From Delphinus delphis (Eukaryota > Chordata > Mammalia > Artiodactyla > Delphinidae), in contig NC_082696.1 of the NCBI RefSeq assembly GCF_949987515.2, positions 38,172,431 to 38,236,430 on the forward strand: 64,000 nucleotides of DNA. The letters are read 5' to 3'. Shown here piece after piece: positions 45,726-59,299 of this stretch. The notes beneath the pieces are model-generated. The model was not told the DNA's origin. It made no database searches and worked only from the letters and a program-made list of their open reading frames with translations. The translations under genes were made by a program, and so were the position numbers. The first letter of the stretch is position 1. Each line of letters starts with the position of its first letter.

Positions 45726-48345
45726 GTTTGTGCTTTACATTTTAAAAGGAAAAGATAAATGGTTGGTTAAAAGTCATTGTCTTTAGTAGTTCACCTATAA
45801 TTCATGTCATATTGGTCATGAACATGTAAGTAGTTAATAACTGTTTCAGTTCTTCATTTTGTCTAATTGGTATGAGCTACCCATCCCAACTCTTTACTCT
45901 GCCCCACACTTTACCTCTTATTAGTAGATGAATGTCTATAGAAAATAACTACCTAAGGTTTTAAATTTACATTTAGTTTTCATAAAGCCTGATAATGGGG
46001 CAAAGCTTTTTCGAAATAATTCCCATGAAAAGTGCTGGTATATTGTTTCCTTCTGGTACATCCCTGTCAAAACTCCTCATGGAAATATTGTGGAAATTAA
46101 AACTGTATATTGAGGGACTCATATTATTTCTTTGAGTTATTTTACTGGAAAAATCAGAGAGAATAGCCAATATTATTGCTGATTGAAAACTCAGAGACGA
46201 TCTAGCCCAACTGGCAGTACAGAAAACAAACCTAGTCCCTATAGAAATGCATAAATTTGCCCAGTCACCAACTGCGTCAAAGCCAGGCCTAGAATATTAG
46301 TCTGCTAGCTCCCAAATGCCTTTAACTTTGTACTCAGGGTGCTATTACAAATCTTGGCTACTTTATCCAGCATCTCAAAATTTATTTTTAAATTATAATC
46401 GGTGTTAGAAATGTAATCCTGTGTGCAAAGACTTACTTTTTTCTACGTGAGAGCCTAAAAGGACCTTAAGTTGCATTCATTTGCTTTAGAGATAAACTGA
46501 ATCTCAAAGATGTTAGGTGACGTGCCAAAGGGATTGCTAACTAGTAACAGAACTAGATTGAGAACCGGAATCTTCTGTTTTCTAATCCGCTGCATATAAC
46601 CCACCCGGTGTCACTCCATATAAGTCTTCACCATCATCAACTTCCTATGTAATTTACACACTCATTAAGATGTGGAAACAGCACAATTTTCCAGGAACAG
46701 GCTTTCAGACAGCACTCTTTGCCCTACTCCTTTCAGGCCAATACTGCTGCTACCCTGTACCTGTTCCCCTTCAATAATCATATATGACCATAAAACATTT
46801 AGAAATTCCTGTGGATGCTTCCCTGTGTGTATAAAAATAGTTTTATTTTTCCACACAGTTTAACTGTAAAAAAGTCAAAAGTCACTGAAAGACCCCAAAT
46901 AAAAAGAAAACAACTCTCTTTAAATTAATCTCAATGCATCCAAAGATGCAGGTTAACAAAATAAGTAAGAAAAACAGATGCTAACAAAAACACATTTAGA
47001 CTCTAAAGGAAAGCTCCAAATAAATGATGAATTAGTGCATATTAATAATTAGAGTCATACAAATTTCAGAAGAAGTGCACATTAATAAAGTGGTAATAGC
47101 AGAAAAAAATATTGGTTTCTCACACAGCCATGTTCAGTTCCAGGCCATGTGCCCTCTTCAAGATCATCAATCATCAAATGAAGAAATTTTAATTTGTAAC
47201 TGTTACTTTCTTTAATTCTGAGGATGGTTAGGCAAAGAGTTTTCAATGGGTCATTTTGAGTAACAAGAGTCTGGTGCCTACATTTCAGATATCTGGAAAT
47301 AATGCCCACTTTTAATCTCATTATGAGTCATATAAAATATTTTAAAGAAATCAAAAGGTCATGATTCACATCATTAACACCCTCAGCTTTAAAACTGCAC
47401 CTTTGATGTAAAGCAGTCTTTAGTTCTTCTTAGTTCAAAGGAATCTTTGCTTGAAATTGATGATAAATCCCATTCACATTTCATTTTATTCAGTCCCATT
47501 AGAGCTTGTAACTAACCCCTTGTCTAGTGAGGAAAGAACTTATCACATGTATGCCTAAAATGACTTAGCTAGACTGCTTACCTCTGCTAAAGCTCTTCAA
47601 AATGAAAAGGCTGAAAATGACTTAAATCCATGTTGTTAATATACATCTTACTGAAATTTGCAATTATAAATCCAATTACAGAGTATTTTTTCATCTGTTG
47701 AGTGGGAATTGGTAAATGTTATTTGTCTCATTGGTTATTTCCTATTACTTTCTCCTACAACATTATGCTAAAACAGAATAAAAATAAAGCATATTTAGTG
47801 TGATGATTGCTTAGAGCACATTTTGAGAAATAATATAGAAATCATGCTTTACATTTTGTGTAAAATGGCCAAAAATAGCATATTTTATATAAAATGGAAT
47901 GTCTACAGTAGAAAATGGGACCACAACATAGTTACATTTTCTGTAATTTAATTTCAGTGGTACCACCTTTAGTCAAGTAATGAGCAGCCTTTTGAAATAG
48001 AGAAAATAATTTTGAAACAGAGTGAAAGATTTTTATTCTTTGATTACCAGGCCAATTTTTTCATATATAAAGATACTTTTCATGTATCTAAGAGTGTAAA
48101 ACTCAAACCAGATTAAAATAATCACAATATTTCCATAGTAGATTAATAATAGAATATATTAGAAATTAAATTAATAATCAACAGAATCAAGGTACTAACT
48201 GATAGTTAATGAGGAGATTGTTTTGTAAATGAAACATCAACTTGATAATGACAGGAACAAGTAACTTTGTCTTTCAGAAATGATTGGTTACCTTAAATTT
48301 TTAAAAAATGTATGTTTAAGAAACTTGCTTATTATGCATTTCTTT
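45726..48345. other. Intergenic, no gene recognised
   Basis: AT-rich unique-looking DNA beyond the TRDN end. Short open frames here lack homology that I can see. Confidence 0.6.
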
Positions 48346-48571
48346 TCTTATAAATACTTATTTGTTTGGTTGTGCTGGGTCTTAGTTGTGGCAGGTGGGC
48401 TTATTTGTGGCTCCAGGGCTCTTTAGTTGCGGCTCACCAGCTTCTCAGTTGTGGCATGTGAACTCTTAGTTGCAGCATACATGTGGGATCTAGTTCCCTG
48501 ACCAGGGATCAAACCTGGGCCCCTTGCATTGGGAGCTTGGACTCTTATCCACTGTGCCACCAGGGAAGTCC
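48346..48571 (-). mobile_element. Older CHR-related SINE
   Basis: Antisense copy with diverged body (repeated TTAGTTGTGGC-like units) ending CCACCAGGGAAGTCCC. Approximate duplication of a (G/C)TATTTCTT-type target. Confidence 0.85.
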
Positions 48572-48783
48572 CTGTATTTCTTACTTATAAAATAATATTG
48601 ATTTGAAAAACAATAAAGTAGTTATGAATAGCTTTAAATGCCTAGAGAAAAATATTGTGAGTATAGAAACTTTGGGTTTGAAGAGATAAACCAGTAATTT
48701 GACAAACAGGATAAAGTTCAGAACAGTTTATTGATTTGCCTAAGATCACAAGCTTGTTCCAAGCAGAACTGAAATGTGATGTG

Positions 48784-48787
<4 letters not shown>
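48572..48787. other. Gap between two SINEs
   Basis: Unique-looking AT-rich sequence without a gene. Confidence 0.6.
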
Positions 48788-48817
<30 letters not shown>

Positions 48818-49006
48818 GGTACGCGGGCCTCTCACTGTTGTGGCCTCTCCCGTTTTGGAGCACAGGCTCCAGACGTACAGGCTCAGCGGCCGTGGCTCAC
48901 CGGCCTAGCTGCTCCGTGGCATGTGGATCTTCCCGGACCGGGGCACGAACCCGTGTCCCCTGCATCGGCAGGCGGACTCTCAACCACTGCGCCACCTGGG
49001 AAGCCC
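48788..49006 (-). mobile_element. CHR SINE
   Basis: Antisense copy with a poly-T run of about 30 (its tail) and GTGAA..ATTTT flanks on both sides. Confidence 0.94.
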
Positions 49007-49178
49007 CGTGAAGCGATTTTTGATAGCACATAGCTAGCAAAATGAAAATCAAGTGATCTACCTAATTTTACTTTCCACAATAATATTAACGATATGAGTA
49101 TGATTAAAGATTTGCTATATTTTATAAAATTTGTTATTAAAACCAATTATTTATACTGTGTTTAAGATGTTCACTGCT

Positions 49179-49305
49179 GGGAATTCCCTGGAAGTCCAGT
49201 GGGTAGGACTCAGCGCTCTCACTGCCGGGGTTCGATACCTGGTCGGGGAACTAAGATCCTGCATCCCACATGCCGCACCAGGCAGCCAAATAAATAAATA
49301 AATAA
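49179..49305 (+). mobile_element. Short tRNA-derived SINE
   Basis: Same type as the copy at 44459: GGGAATTCCCTGGAAGTCCA, GGGGTTCGATACCTGGTCGG and a TAAA-repeat tail. Confidence 0.88.
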
Positions 49306-49646
49306 AATTTCTTCAGTTTCTTCTGTTACATTTACTGTTCCCTTCTGTTAAATAATTAAATGATATATCCTTTATTTTAAACTTTAAGACAAGGACCACT
49401 CTAGTGTTTTTTTATTGGTCACAATTGTGCATTTTTCTTAAATAATCTTGCAGATAGGAGCCCTCAGTCAAGCAGTATTTTGCAGTAGAGTGAGTATGAG
49501 CATGATAGCCATGCCTATCTAATAACCCACTTGTGATGAAACTTCAAGTTCCGCTGAAACTCACTCCAAAATCAGGAAATGTTACGTCAACATTTGGAAG
49601 ATAAGTATTCTTTTTTCATTATTTTTGTCTTTTTGGAGCCTTCCTT
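49306..49646. other. Intergenic, nothing recognised
   Basis: AT-rich DNA between a SINE and an L1. Confidence 0.6.
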
Positions 49647-50112
49647 TTTTCTAATTTTTATTTTATTTTGGGGTATAGTTGATTAACAATGCTGTGTTAG
49701 TTTCAGGTGTACAGCAAAGTGATTCACTTATACATGTATCTATTCTTTTTCAAGTTCTTTTCCCATTTAGTTTAATACAGAATACTGAGCAGAGCTCCCT
49801 GTGCTGTACAGTAGATCCTATTGGTTTATCTATTTTAAATATAGTAATGTGTATATGTCATTCTCAAACTTCCCATTTATTCCCCTCCCACCTTTCCCCT
49901 TTGGTAACTATAAGTTTGTTTTCTATGTCTGTGAGTCTGTTTCTGTTTTGTAAATAAGTTCATTTGTATCATTTTGTTTTAGATTCCACATATAAGTGAT
50001 ATCATATGATATTTGTCCTTCTGTGTCTGACTTACTTCACTTAGTATGATAATCTCCAGGTCCATCCATTTTGCTGCAGATGGCATTATTTCATTGTTCT
50101 TTTTTTTTTTTT
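49647..50112 (-). mobile_element. L1 3' fragment
   Basis: Antisense L1 3' UTR of the same type as the copy at 16388 (GTATAGTTGATTAACAATGC, then TTTCAGGTGTACAGCAAAGT), cut at GGCATTATTTCATTGTTC, then a T run. Confidence 0.9.
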
Positions 50113-50199
50113 ATTGGGATCCTGGAATAGAAAACAGAGATTAGCAACAATGAAGGAAATCTGAATAAAAGATGGATAACAGTAGATAATAATGTATCA

Positions 50200-50360
50200 A
50201 TATTGATTCATTAATTCTGACAATGTGCACATTAATGTAAGCTGTTAATATTGATAGTAGGGAAAACTGGGTATGTGATATATGGGAATTCTCTCTATTA
50301 TCTTTGAAATTTTCTGTAAATATAAAACTATTCTCAAATTAAAATTTTATTAAAATTAAT
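50200..50360 (+). mobile_element. Old L1 3' end
   Basis: AGTAGGGAAAACTGGGTATG, TATGGGAATTCTCTCTATTA and CTGTAAATATAAAACTATTC fit the 3' end of an old L1 in sense direction. Confidence 0.5.
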
Positions 50361-50445
50361 TACATCAAAATAAATCTATTAATTCAAAGTAATCCATATC
50401 AAACTCCTCAAAGGATTTTCCCCCCCACTGTCAATAATGCCAATT

Positions 50446-51607
50446 AAAAAAAATTTTTTTAATTGGGGTATAGTTGTTTTACAATGTTGTGTTTGTTTCC
50501 ACTGTACAGCAAAGTGGAGTTCCCTGTGCTACACAGCAGGTTCTTATTAGTTATCTATTGTATACATATTAGTATCTATATGTCAATCCCAATCTCCCAA
50601 TTCACCCCCCATCCCACTACTTTCCCCCCTTGGTGTCCATACATTTGTTCTCTACATGTGTGTCTCTATTTCTGCCTTGCAAACCGGTTCATCTGTACCG
50701 TTTTTCTAGATTCCACATATATGCGTTAATATACAATACTTGCTTGTCTCTTTCTGACTTACTTCACTCTGTATGACAGTCTCTAGGTCCATCCACGTTT
50801 CTACAAATGACCCAGTTTTGTTCCTTTTAATGGCTGAGTGACATTCCATTGTATATATGTACCACATCTTTATCCATTCATCTGTTGATGGGCACTTAGG
50901 TTGCTTCTGTGTCCTGGCTATTGTAAATAGTGCTGCAATGAACATTGGGATGCATGTGTCTTTTTGAATTATGGTTTTCTCTGGGCATATGCCCAGTAAT
51001 GGGATTGCTGGGTCATATGGTCTTTCTATTTTTAGTTTTTTAAGGAACCTCCATACTGTTCTCCATAGTGGCTGTATCAATTTACATTCCCACCAACAGT
51101 GCAAGAGGGTTCTCTTTTCTCCACACCCTCTCCAGCATTTATTGTTTGTAGATTTTCTGATGATGCCCATTCTAACCAGTGTGAGGTAATACCTCATTGT
51201 AGTTTTGATTTGCATTTCTATAGTAATTAGCGATATTGAGTATTTTTTCCTGTGCCCCTTGGCCATCTGTATGTCTTCTTTGGAGAAATGTCCATTTAGG
51301 TCTTCTGCCCATTTTTTGATTGGGCTGCTTGTTTTTTTGATATTAAGCTGCATGAACTGTTTATATATTTTGGAGATTAATCCCTTTTCAGTTGGCCACA
51401 TTGTTTGCAAATATTTTCTCCCATTCTGAGGATTGTCTTTTCATTTTGTTCATGGTTTCCTTTGCTGTGCAAAAGCTTTTAAGTTTAATTAGGTCCCATT
51501 TATTTATTCTTATTTTAATTTTCATTGCTCTAGGAGATGGATCCAAAACGATATTGCTGTGATTTTTCTCAGAGTGTTCTCCCTATGTTTCCCTCTAGGA
51601 GTTTATG
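50446..51607 (-). mobile_element. 5'-truncated L1, 1.16 kb
   Basis: Antisense L1 with 3' UTR and the end of ORF2. The open piece 51410-50706 (234 codons) carries the ORF2 C-terminal Cys/His-rich region ([20 protein letters not shown]) and the [13 protein letters not shown] motif, and ends close to the normal ORF2 end. It is the longest intact ORF2 tail in the window. Confidence 0.93.
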
Positions 51608-52540
51608 CTTTTGATCAATTCTGAAAATTTTAGTCATTAGCTCTTGCCAATATTTTGCTGCCCTTCATCCTTCTGAGACTCCAATTACAGATACATTAGA
51701 CCACTTGATTTTGTCCCACACATCACTGCCACTCTGCTCATCACTTTTAGGTATTTTCTCTTTCTATGTTTCCACTCAGAAATTTTCTATTGCTGTCCTT
51801 ACAAGTTCACTGATCTTTTCTTCTCCAATATGTATGTGCTGATAAACACACAGTGATATTTCATTTCACATATTTTATAATTCTTTAAGTATTCCTTTTT
51901 TTTTTTTTTTTTGCAGTATGCGGGCCTCTCACTGTTGTGGCCTCTCCCGTTGCGGAGCACAGGCTCCGGACGCGCAGGCTCAGCGGCCATGGCTCACGGG
52001 CCCAGCCGCTCCGCGGCATGTGGGATCTTCCCGGACCGGGGCACGAACCCATGTCCCCTGCATCGGCAGGCAGACTCTCAACCACTGCGCCACCAGGGAA
52101 GCCCCCTTTTTGTTATTTTTATCTTTCACATTTTCTTTATCATTATACTAATTTTAAAAATCCTTTAGCATATTTAGTATAGCTATTTTAAAGTCTTTTT
52201 CTGTTAATTCTATCATTTCTTGTCATTTCTGGGTCTTTTTCTGTTGACTGATCTTCTGATATGGGGCACATTTTTTTGATTCTTTTCATGTCTAGTAAAT
52301 TCAATTAATGCTGGATATTTTTTGCCTTGTTGAGTTCTAGAATTTTTGCCTTCTTTTAAAAAAGGTTCAAGTTTTTTCTGGAAATCAATCAATCAAATTG
52401 GGTCAGCTTTTTCCCTTAAGGCTTATTCTTAACTTTCATGATCCATTATTTTAGTCTTCTACTGTTTGTAGTCTCCACTAAATGTTCTGGGTGTTCAGTG
52501 AGCAGTCTCCACTCTAGCTGGTCAGAATGCACTGAGAACG
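51608..52540 (-). mobile_element. Old L1/HAL1-like remnant
   Basis: Diverged antisense text resembling L1 ORF1 and its upstream region (GAGACTCCAATTACAGATAC, GACCACTTGATTTTGTCCCA, AAGTTCACTGATCTTTTCTT). It is split by the CHR SINE at 51896. Confidence 0.45.
51896..52105 (-). mobile_element. CHR SINE
   Basis: Antisense near-consensus copy inside an old L1. Open frames through it are SINE text. Confidence 0.94.
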
Positions 52541-54205
52541 CTCAGGGAATTGCTCAGGTTACAATGCTCCAGATGTTATTTACCCCGATTATAGAACTCC
52601 ATTCTATGTAAGCATACATTAGTATTCAGGAACTGACTCCATACGTATTTATTGAAACTCTTTTCCTTTGTACCTCCTCCTCTCTGATAGTCTACTGTGC
52701 AAAGACCTGTCATTTCAGTCTACCTGAACCTGTTCTCTTTTCCTTAATGCAGCAAACCTGCCATGTTCTCCTTGGGTTCCCCCTCATTCACCATTGCTCA
52801 GAAAATTCCTCCAAACAGAATAATGTGGTGATCACTCTTCTTATATCATTTGCTTCCTTCCTGTCACGAATCAGTGTTCTGCTAAGCTTGTTCTCCAATT
52901 TCCAAAGACAGTTACATCATACAGTTACCCCAATAAGTTTGGAAGTGGAAATACCAAAAACCCTTTCACATTTTTTACAGAATGTTTTCAGCATCACCAG
53001 CCCAGCCTCTGTAGGCCTAAATTTCTTTCATCATAGCCCTATGAAACCATCTCAGGAGGGAAATGACTTGGTTAACAGGATCACAGAAGGAAAGTGTTAT
53101 GAGGATTGGGTATAAGAAGATATGAGGGCTGGGGGAACAGCCAAGCTATGCTGTTTTTCAGGCTAAGCCTATGCAAATCATTAAGGTATAAGAATGAGAT
53201 GAGATAAAAATGGATTCTCATTCATACAACACCCCCAGTTTTCCTGTGGGGTAGGAGTGGGGCTAGAAACAAAACTCAAAGTAAATATTAAAATTTGCTT
53301 TATAAGAGAAAAAGAAATTTAGAGATAAAGTCACTTGGTGATAACTATCTGTGCCCTGAGATGAATTTATTGTTTATTAAAAACATATTCACTTAATGGG
53401 AATAGCATAATTAGCAAATTTATAAAAATTAGAGTGCTGAAGAAAAGTATAATGGCTTTTATTATAATTTATTGTATAATAGAAATTAAAAGTAATTGGT
53501 TTAAATATGAAATTTTGTGAAAAAACTTTCTAAATGGTGCTATTTTTTCAATAATTTCACTGTAATTTTAACCCTGAGATAATAAATTAAGTAATAAAAC
53601 GCTTTTATGGTTGCATACTAAACAGAAGGTGCCCGGGGGGAAAATGATTTGAAGAATTATCCAGAAGTTTTTGTCAGATCAGAATCTATGTATGAGGCTT
53701 TAGCTGGTCATGAATTTCCCAACATCCAGCATCACCTTTTAGTTTTCTTGGGCACGGGCCAAGGCTTATGCCTGCCCACTCCTCTACTCTCACAGCCACA
53801 TCTTCATGCTCTCAAGCCCACCTTCCTTTCCTGCTTCTGTCTTCCACCATTATTGCTTCGACTTCAGCAAACTTGAAAGAGGAAAATGGTAAGGACATTT
53901 TCTTTCAGAGATAATTTGTATTTTTTTTCCCGGAGCTAAGGAATCAAAAACTCTGCCAAGAATTAAGTCCAGGAACAATAAATTATTTTAAAGAAGGCAA
54001 CTTACCTGTTCCAAAAATAATGTTGTCTTGGCAGTTCCCACTCAGCATCCTCCTGAAGTGACCTTGTCACAAGGAAGCAGGTCAGAGAATCTAGCAACCC
54101 TTTCCAATACAGTGCTCAAGAGCATTTAAGCTTTGGCAGCAAAGAGAACCTCTAATGTGAAAGACCAAAGGAATGTAGAAAGGGAGCAGCAAAAATACAC
54201 ATGCT
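52541..54205. other. Intergenic, no gene supported
   Basis: Contains a + open frame of 122 codons (52747-53115) with no family recognised and no splice or start context. AT-rich DNA otherwise. Confidence 0.5.
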
Positions 54206-54333
54206 AGGGAGGGAGACGCAAGAGGGAAGACATATGGGAACATATGTTTATGTATGACTGATTCACTTTATTATAAAGCAGAAACTAACACACCATTGTA
54301 AAGCAATTATACCCCAATAAAGATGTTAAAAAA
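54206..54333 (+). mobile_element. Very short L1 3' end, 128 bp
   Basis: Sense-strand L1 terminus ending CCAATAAAGATGTTAAAAAA, flanked by perfect AAAAATACACATGCT duplications (54191-54205 and 54334-54348). Strongly 5' truncated. Confidence 0.95.
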
Positions 54334-54662
54334 AAAAATACACATGCTTCTTGGGCCTTATAGACTGTTTTCCAAAAGAGTAAGTATTCCAAGATATCTT
54401 CCTTCGATGCTCTCCTACTTGGACTTTAACTTTTTCAGCTATGTATAATAATCAACTTTAAATTTAGGTTAGAATCAATATTCCCATTCTTCTCTAGAAG
54501 TTCCATCCATCTATCCTTTCAATCTTAGAGACTCTATTGCACCTTAACTTTTTCTCTCAACTTCTGGAGATGCTACATTCTCTTGTCTGTGCTGCCCTTT
54601 CTAAAGCAGGTGCCATGGTGAAGCATTTTCCTACTGATTTTTTTTAATCTCCAAAGAAGGAT

Positions 54663-54664
<2 letters not shown>

Positions 54665-54702
<38 letters not shown>
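54665..54702 (+). repeat. CA microsatellite
   Basis: About 19 pure CA units. Confidence 0.95.
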
Positions 54703-54703
<1 letters not shown>

Positions 54704-55039
54704 CAGGGATTATCTCTTCTGTGCTGATAATGATTTTTCTTGTTAAGTTCGCAGAGTAATTGGATGTGTTTGCTAATTTAAGTAAACCACTTATCTGTCT
54801 CATCATTAGCATAATAGAGTTTCCCCACAGCTCTGTAGAAATTGAACCAAATGGGGAGGGGGGGAAGGTGTTTTTAGGAGATGACATCAGAGGCAATGAA
54901 TTGCAAGGGAGCAGAAAGTGACACCTGCTGATTAAATTACCTTATATTTTATCTAGATAGATGAGATGCTGATAAATTTTGAGTGATTTAGTCCCTTAAA
55001 TTACTTTCTTTCCATGCAAAAAACTCCATTCTAATTCAA

Positions 55040-55185
55040 CATTTTATATCTATATGCTATTTATTCAACATTATATATGTTATATATTCGACATTTTATA
55101 TATAGATAGACATAGATGTATCTATAGATATAGATGACATAGGTAGAGAGACAGAGACAGAGACAAAAAGACAGAGAGAGATCTA
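55040..55185 (+). repeat. TATA/GATA/GAGACA low-complexity stretch
   Basis: Impure tandem units shifting from TATATA to TAGATA and AGAGACAG. Confidence 0.8.
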
Positions 55186-57085
55186 TTTATATGTACATGT
55201 GTTTTCACATTATTTAAGATAAATTTTGGTTTATTGGTATGCTTTTGGAATTATTTAATAGGGAGGAAACAAAGTAAGAAGAGAGAATAAAACTTCAAAA
55301 GCAATGTCTTTAAATGAGTGAGAAGGGATGGGACCTACAACCAAGTGGAGGGTTAGGTGTAGAAAGTTGCAGGAAGAGTTTATCCCTTGAGATACTTTGT
55401 CTCTTGTTATTTCTACTGTCCTTTTCAGATAAGGTGAGATCACCAACTACAAATGGAGAGAGAGAATTAAGTATTAGAAGTTAGAGGAGAAATGGTAAAA
55501 TTATTATGTCAGAAAGTAGCAAACTGAACTAACTAGGAAACTGTAGGATTTCAGTGCCAAGGGCTACCTGAAATCTGTGGTTATACGTTTAAATTGGGAG
55601 TGGTCCCCTAGGTTTTTTTGTTTTTTTTTTTTTCAATCATGGAAATTTGCTCCAGCAAATAATTGGATAAAACTATGATTGGTATTTAGCAGAGAATTGT
55701 GATGGAGAGAGAAAAAATAAGTGGAGACAGGTGAATGATTCCAGTGATGGACTCTTATCACTAAATCATGGGCTTCTGGAGGTCATGGATTTTACTTAGG
55801 CTATTTACTGCTGGCCAGTTTTGGACGCTCCACAGATATTTGTTGAATGACTGAGTTAATAGAATCTAAGACAAAAAAGTGGGGGGAAATGATGACACAA
55901 GTGTGGTGATAGAAAATTAGAACTTGGTAACAGCAATGAATGAGAGGTCCTGATAGGAGTGAAGCATTGTCAAAGTGGGCACAAGAGTAAGATAACTGAA
56001 AATCTCAGTGGAAGTCTGAGTGAGAGATGTTTGAAATCACAAGTTTGAATGTGGTATGTTTGTTATTGATAATGACCAGGAGAGAAGGAAGCTGAAATGG
56101 AATGCGGGGGTATATGTGCACACACACATACGAATGTGTACACATACATACATATGTAATATTCTATATGTGTTTATAATTTTTAATTCATCAAGAATGA
56201 TGACAGGAGAAATGATGGAATAACAAGACAGCGACCCAGATCCCCAGCTTTTCAATTAGTAAGTGGGAGTGTCAGGGAGGTTGGCAGAGGAGTGGTAGCA
56301 GGTAATATCTCCTGGTAGCCTATACATCAAAATAGATGAGGGCTTTTAGAAGCAAGGATTATTCAGGGGGCTTTATTCTACTCTTAGGATCTCTGGTACA
56401 TAGAATATGGGAGAAAAAGTTGACACAGATCACTTGTCCGGAGAGGCTTCTGGACAAGCAGTGTTGTTAGTGGACAGAGAGTAGATAAGTCCCAGGGGAA
56501 AATCTGTGAAGAAAAGAGGGTGAATTTATGGAGGAATTCCTGGAGGGCTGATGAGAGTTCTAGAGGGTCACAAATCTTGGGTGTAGGAGATCAGGGAAGA
56601 GGAGATTAGAAAATGTACAGGAGTTTGTGTGGATAAAAAGCCTGATGATGATAGATGAAGGAGACTGTGGTCAAGAGCCATGTAAGGCAAGGTGACATTG
56701 TTCCTGATGGTCTCTTAGGGAAAGGCAGGTAATCATTCTAATTACCTCCTCACTGCTAATCCTGGTCTTTTATTTCATTTGGAGTGGTGATGTTGGCTGT
56801 ATTTCTGCCATCTCCATTATTAGAGTGAAAGATTCTGCAGGGCTGATCTGTGTCTAGTTCACTTTTTATCTTATATTTCTATACACATAATATGCACTCA
56901 ATAAAGTTTTCTTGAATGAGAACTTGACTGAGTCATTCATTCTAAACATAGAAAAAACATTTTTACACAAAGAAGCTGGGCTGGATGCTGTCCTTTAGTC
57001 ATATTAGCTATAAGAAGGCAGACATATTAGGGTATATTAGGATATATTCGAGACAGGACATAAATCAGGTTCAAATTTGATTTTT

Positions 57086-57298
57086 TTTTTTTTTTTTTTT
57101 TTTTTTGCGGTACGCGGGCCTCTCACTGCTGTGGCCTCTCCCGTTGCGGAGCACAGGCTCCGGACACACAGGCTCAGCGGCCATGGCTCATGGGCCCAGC
57201 CGCTCCGCGGCATGTAGGATCCTCCCGGACCGGGGCACGAACCCGTGTCCCCTGTATCGGCAGGTGGACTCTCAACCACTGCGCCACCAGGGAAGCCC
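57086..57298 (-). mobile_element. CHR SINE
   Basis: Antisense copy with poly-T tail and perfect TCAAATTTGATTTTT duplications (57071-57085 and 57299-57313). Confidence 0.96.
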
Positions 57299-57485
57299 TC
57301 AAATTTGATTTTTTAAAATAATATCTGACATTAAAAAATAATAGGATTAAACACATGTAAATAAGTTGCCTATCATTTGAGATAGTCAGTATGCTAACTG
57401 ATATAACAGTTTGGCAATGATTAGGTCAGAAGCTCAGGGGCTGAGTTATACCACTTTCCAGCTTGTAAATAAGAGTGAGATGCTT

Positions 57486-57790
57486 TATATGGGACAAAAA
57501 GTCATATTCCTTTCTTACATCATGTATAGAAATAATCTCTCACTACAATGACTTAAATGTAAAAATATTAAAATATTAGGAGAAAAGTTAGTAGAATATT
57601 CATATAATTTCAGAGTTGGGAAAAAAATTTTAAGACATTTTGGAAACCTGGAAATAATAAAGGAAAAAAAAGTGAACAGGTTTGAATGTATAAAAAGTTT
57701 TTATGTCTCCGTATGACACAGATAATGCTAAAACTTTTTCTATGTCATCCTAAGGTCAAATAAATGTTTAGGTCCTGGAAAAAAAAAAAA
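57486..57790 (+). mobile_element. Retroposed old L1-like piece with fresh poly-A
   Basis: 305 bp ending in a pure A run and flanked by a perfect 15-bp duplication AAGAGTGAGATGCTT (57471-57485 and 57791-57805). The body resembles diverged sense L1 ORF2 text (TATTAGGAGAAAAGTTAGTA, AGGAAAAAAAAGTGAACAGG), not a CHR SINE or the young L1 3' end. Confidence 0.75.
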
Positions 57791-57805
57791 AAGAGTGAGA
57801 TGCTT

Positions 57806-59299
57806 AACTTCACTCTTCATTTCCTCATCTGAACAAGATGATGATAAAAACCATTTTATGAGATTGCTGTTGGGATTAAATTAGAAATGTATGTAAAGCA
57901 CAGTACGAGCACAGATTAAATAATCAGTAAAGTTTCAATTAATTTATTTGTTATACAATCATTTTACTGCTTTTTCTCACTGGAGGGCTGTTCATTCCAT
58001 GCCTACTTGTTTATCACCTCTACTTTATCAAGTGGGTGCGTTACCTGGAGCCACATAACTTTGCAGCATGAAACTTCCTCATGTAGGAGGAAAGCTTTTC
58101 TTTCCTACTCGACACCACACAAATCTCCTTGGTCACCCTGTCAGGTGTGCACCCACTTCTTGTTAGGAAGCCAATCCGTACATAGCTGTAAGAGTGCTCA
58201 GATATGGGGACATGGCTGTGTCTGTGTTGCCTTGACAAGTTATTTGTCCTCTTCATACTTCAGAGGTAGTTAATATCTTCTAGCTATTCTGGAAAACATA
58301 AGAGAAAAATGTGGCATGAAAGAAACAAAGAAAAGATAAATGGGGAGGGGCTTTCAAAATCAGATAGCCACTGAGAAATTTCCAGGCAGAAAAAAAGAAA
58401 AAGATGTTGTTTGCATGTTATTAGTGTTCACATAACTGCCCCCAAACTGGCTGATTTTATTGAATAATTAAAACCTGAACAAATTGCTAGTATTAGTTTA
58501 TTGTCCACCTTATCCTCCTAGAATATAATATCCATGAGGGTAAGAATATTTTCCTCCAGGTTTCTTGCTGCTTTCCCAGTACCTGGAGAGTTCCTGGCAG
58601 GGAGTTGATGTTTCCTGAGTATCTGATGATTCTGTTGACTGAATACAATTGGCTCTGCAGAGTACCACCTGGGAGAGGAGTCCTGATAGGTGTATTGTTA
58701 TCTGAATTTACCAAAACACTCATAGATTTTTTTTTCTTTTCTGTCTTCATAGAAGTTATAAGTAATCTCAGTATGAATAGAATCATAGATTTAATTTCAC
58801 AATTTATACAGCACCATTCCATCTGTTTTTGAAGAATTCATAGGTTTCTAAAAGCTATAATTGTTATTTATTAGTTTTTTGTTATTAGTATTATTGCTGT
58901 TAACAACAGATCAAGGTAGGAGATCTAAAGGTGCAGAACTTTGATTTTTAGTACTGTTTTACAAGACTAAATTTGGTAAAACTAGGTAATTCAAATTTGA
59001 CATAAAGATTATAAGTTTTCCAATTTCTGAGGGAAAAGAAAATTAGTTGTAAAAAGATTAGTGACCATCAACAAAGCCAAACTTTTTAATAATAAAGAAA
59101 AATTCTAGGGCCTGTTACATAGGAAAAAGTAAATGTTCTTTGAATAATGAGAGAAGAGCTCCAAGTTTTAGTTTAGACACTTGTTTGTGATTCATTCTTA
59201 AATGTTGTACATGAATTTCTTTGAGATAGGGAAACCAGTTTTCCTGATCTTCAATTTATATATACAAAACCGAGTTTTAGAAATGCTTTAATACATCTT
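57806..59299. other. Intergenic, nothing recognised
   Basis: AT-rich unique-looking DNA. Open frames at 58007-58273 and 58493-58822 have no visible family. Confidence 0.55.

Larger units (their letters stand above)
54349..57070. other. Intergenic, microsatellites only
   Basis: CA run at 54665-54702, a TATA/GATA/GACAGA-rich low-complexity stretch at 55040-55185 and a CA/CATA patch at 56115-56160. No gene was seen. Confidence 0.6.

Noticed and set aside
50706..51410. 234-codon minus-strand open frame as a host gene
   Set aside because: It is the C-terminal part of L1 ORF2 in a 5'-truncated copy.
52747..53115. 122-codon + strand open frame in the intergenic part
   Set aside because: No recognised family, no splice or promoter context, and a biased serine/phenylalanine-rich composition as expected from pyrimidine-rich DNA.
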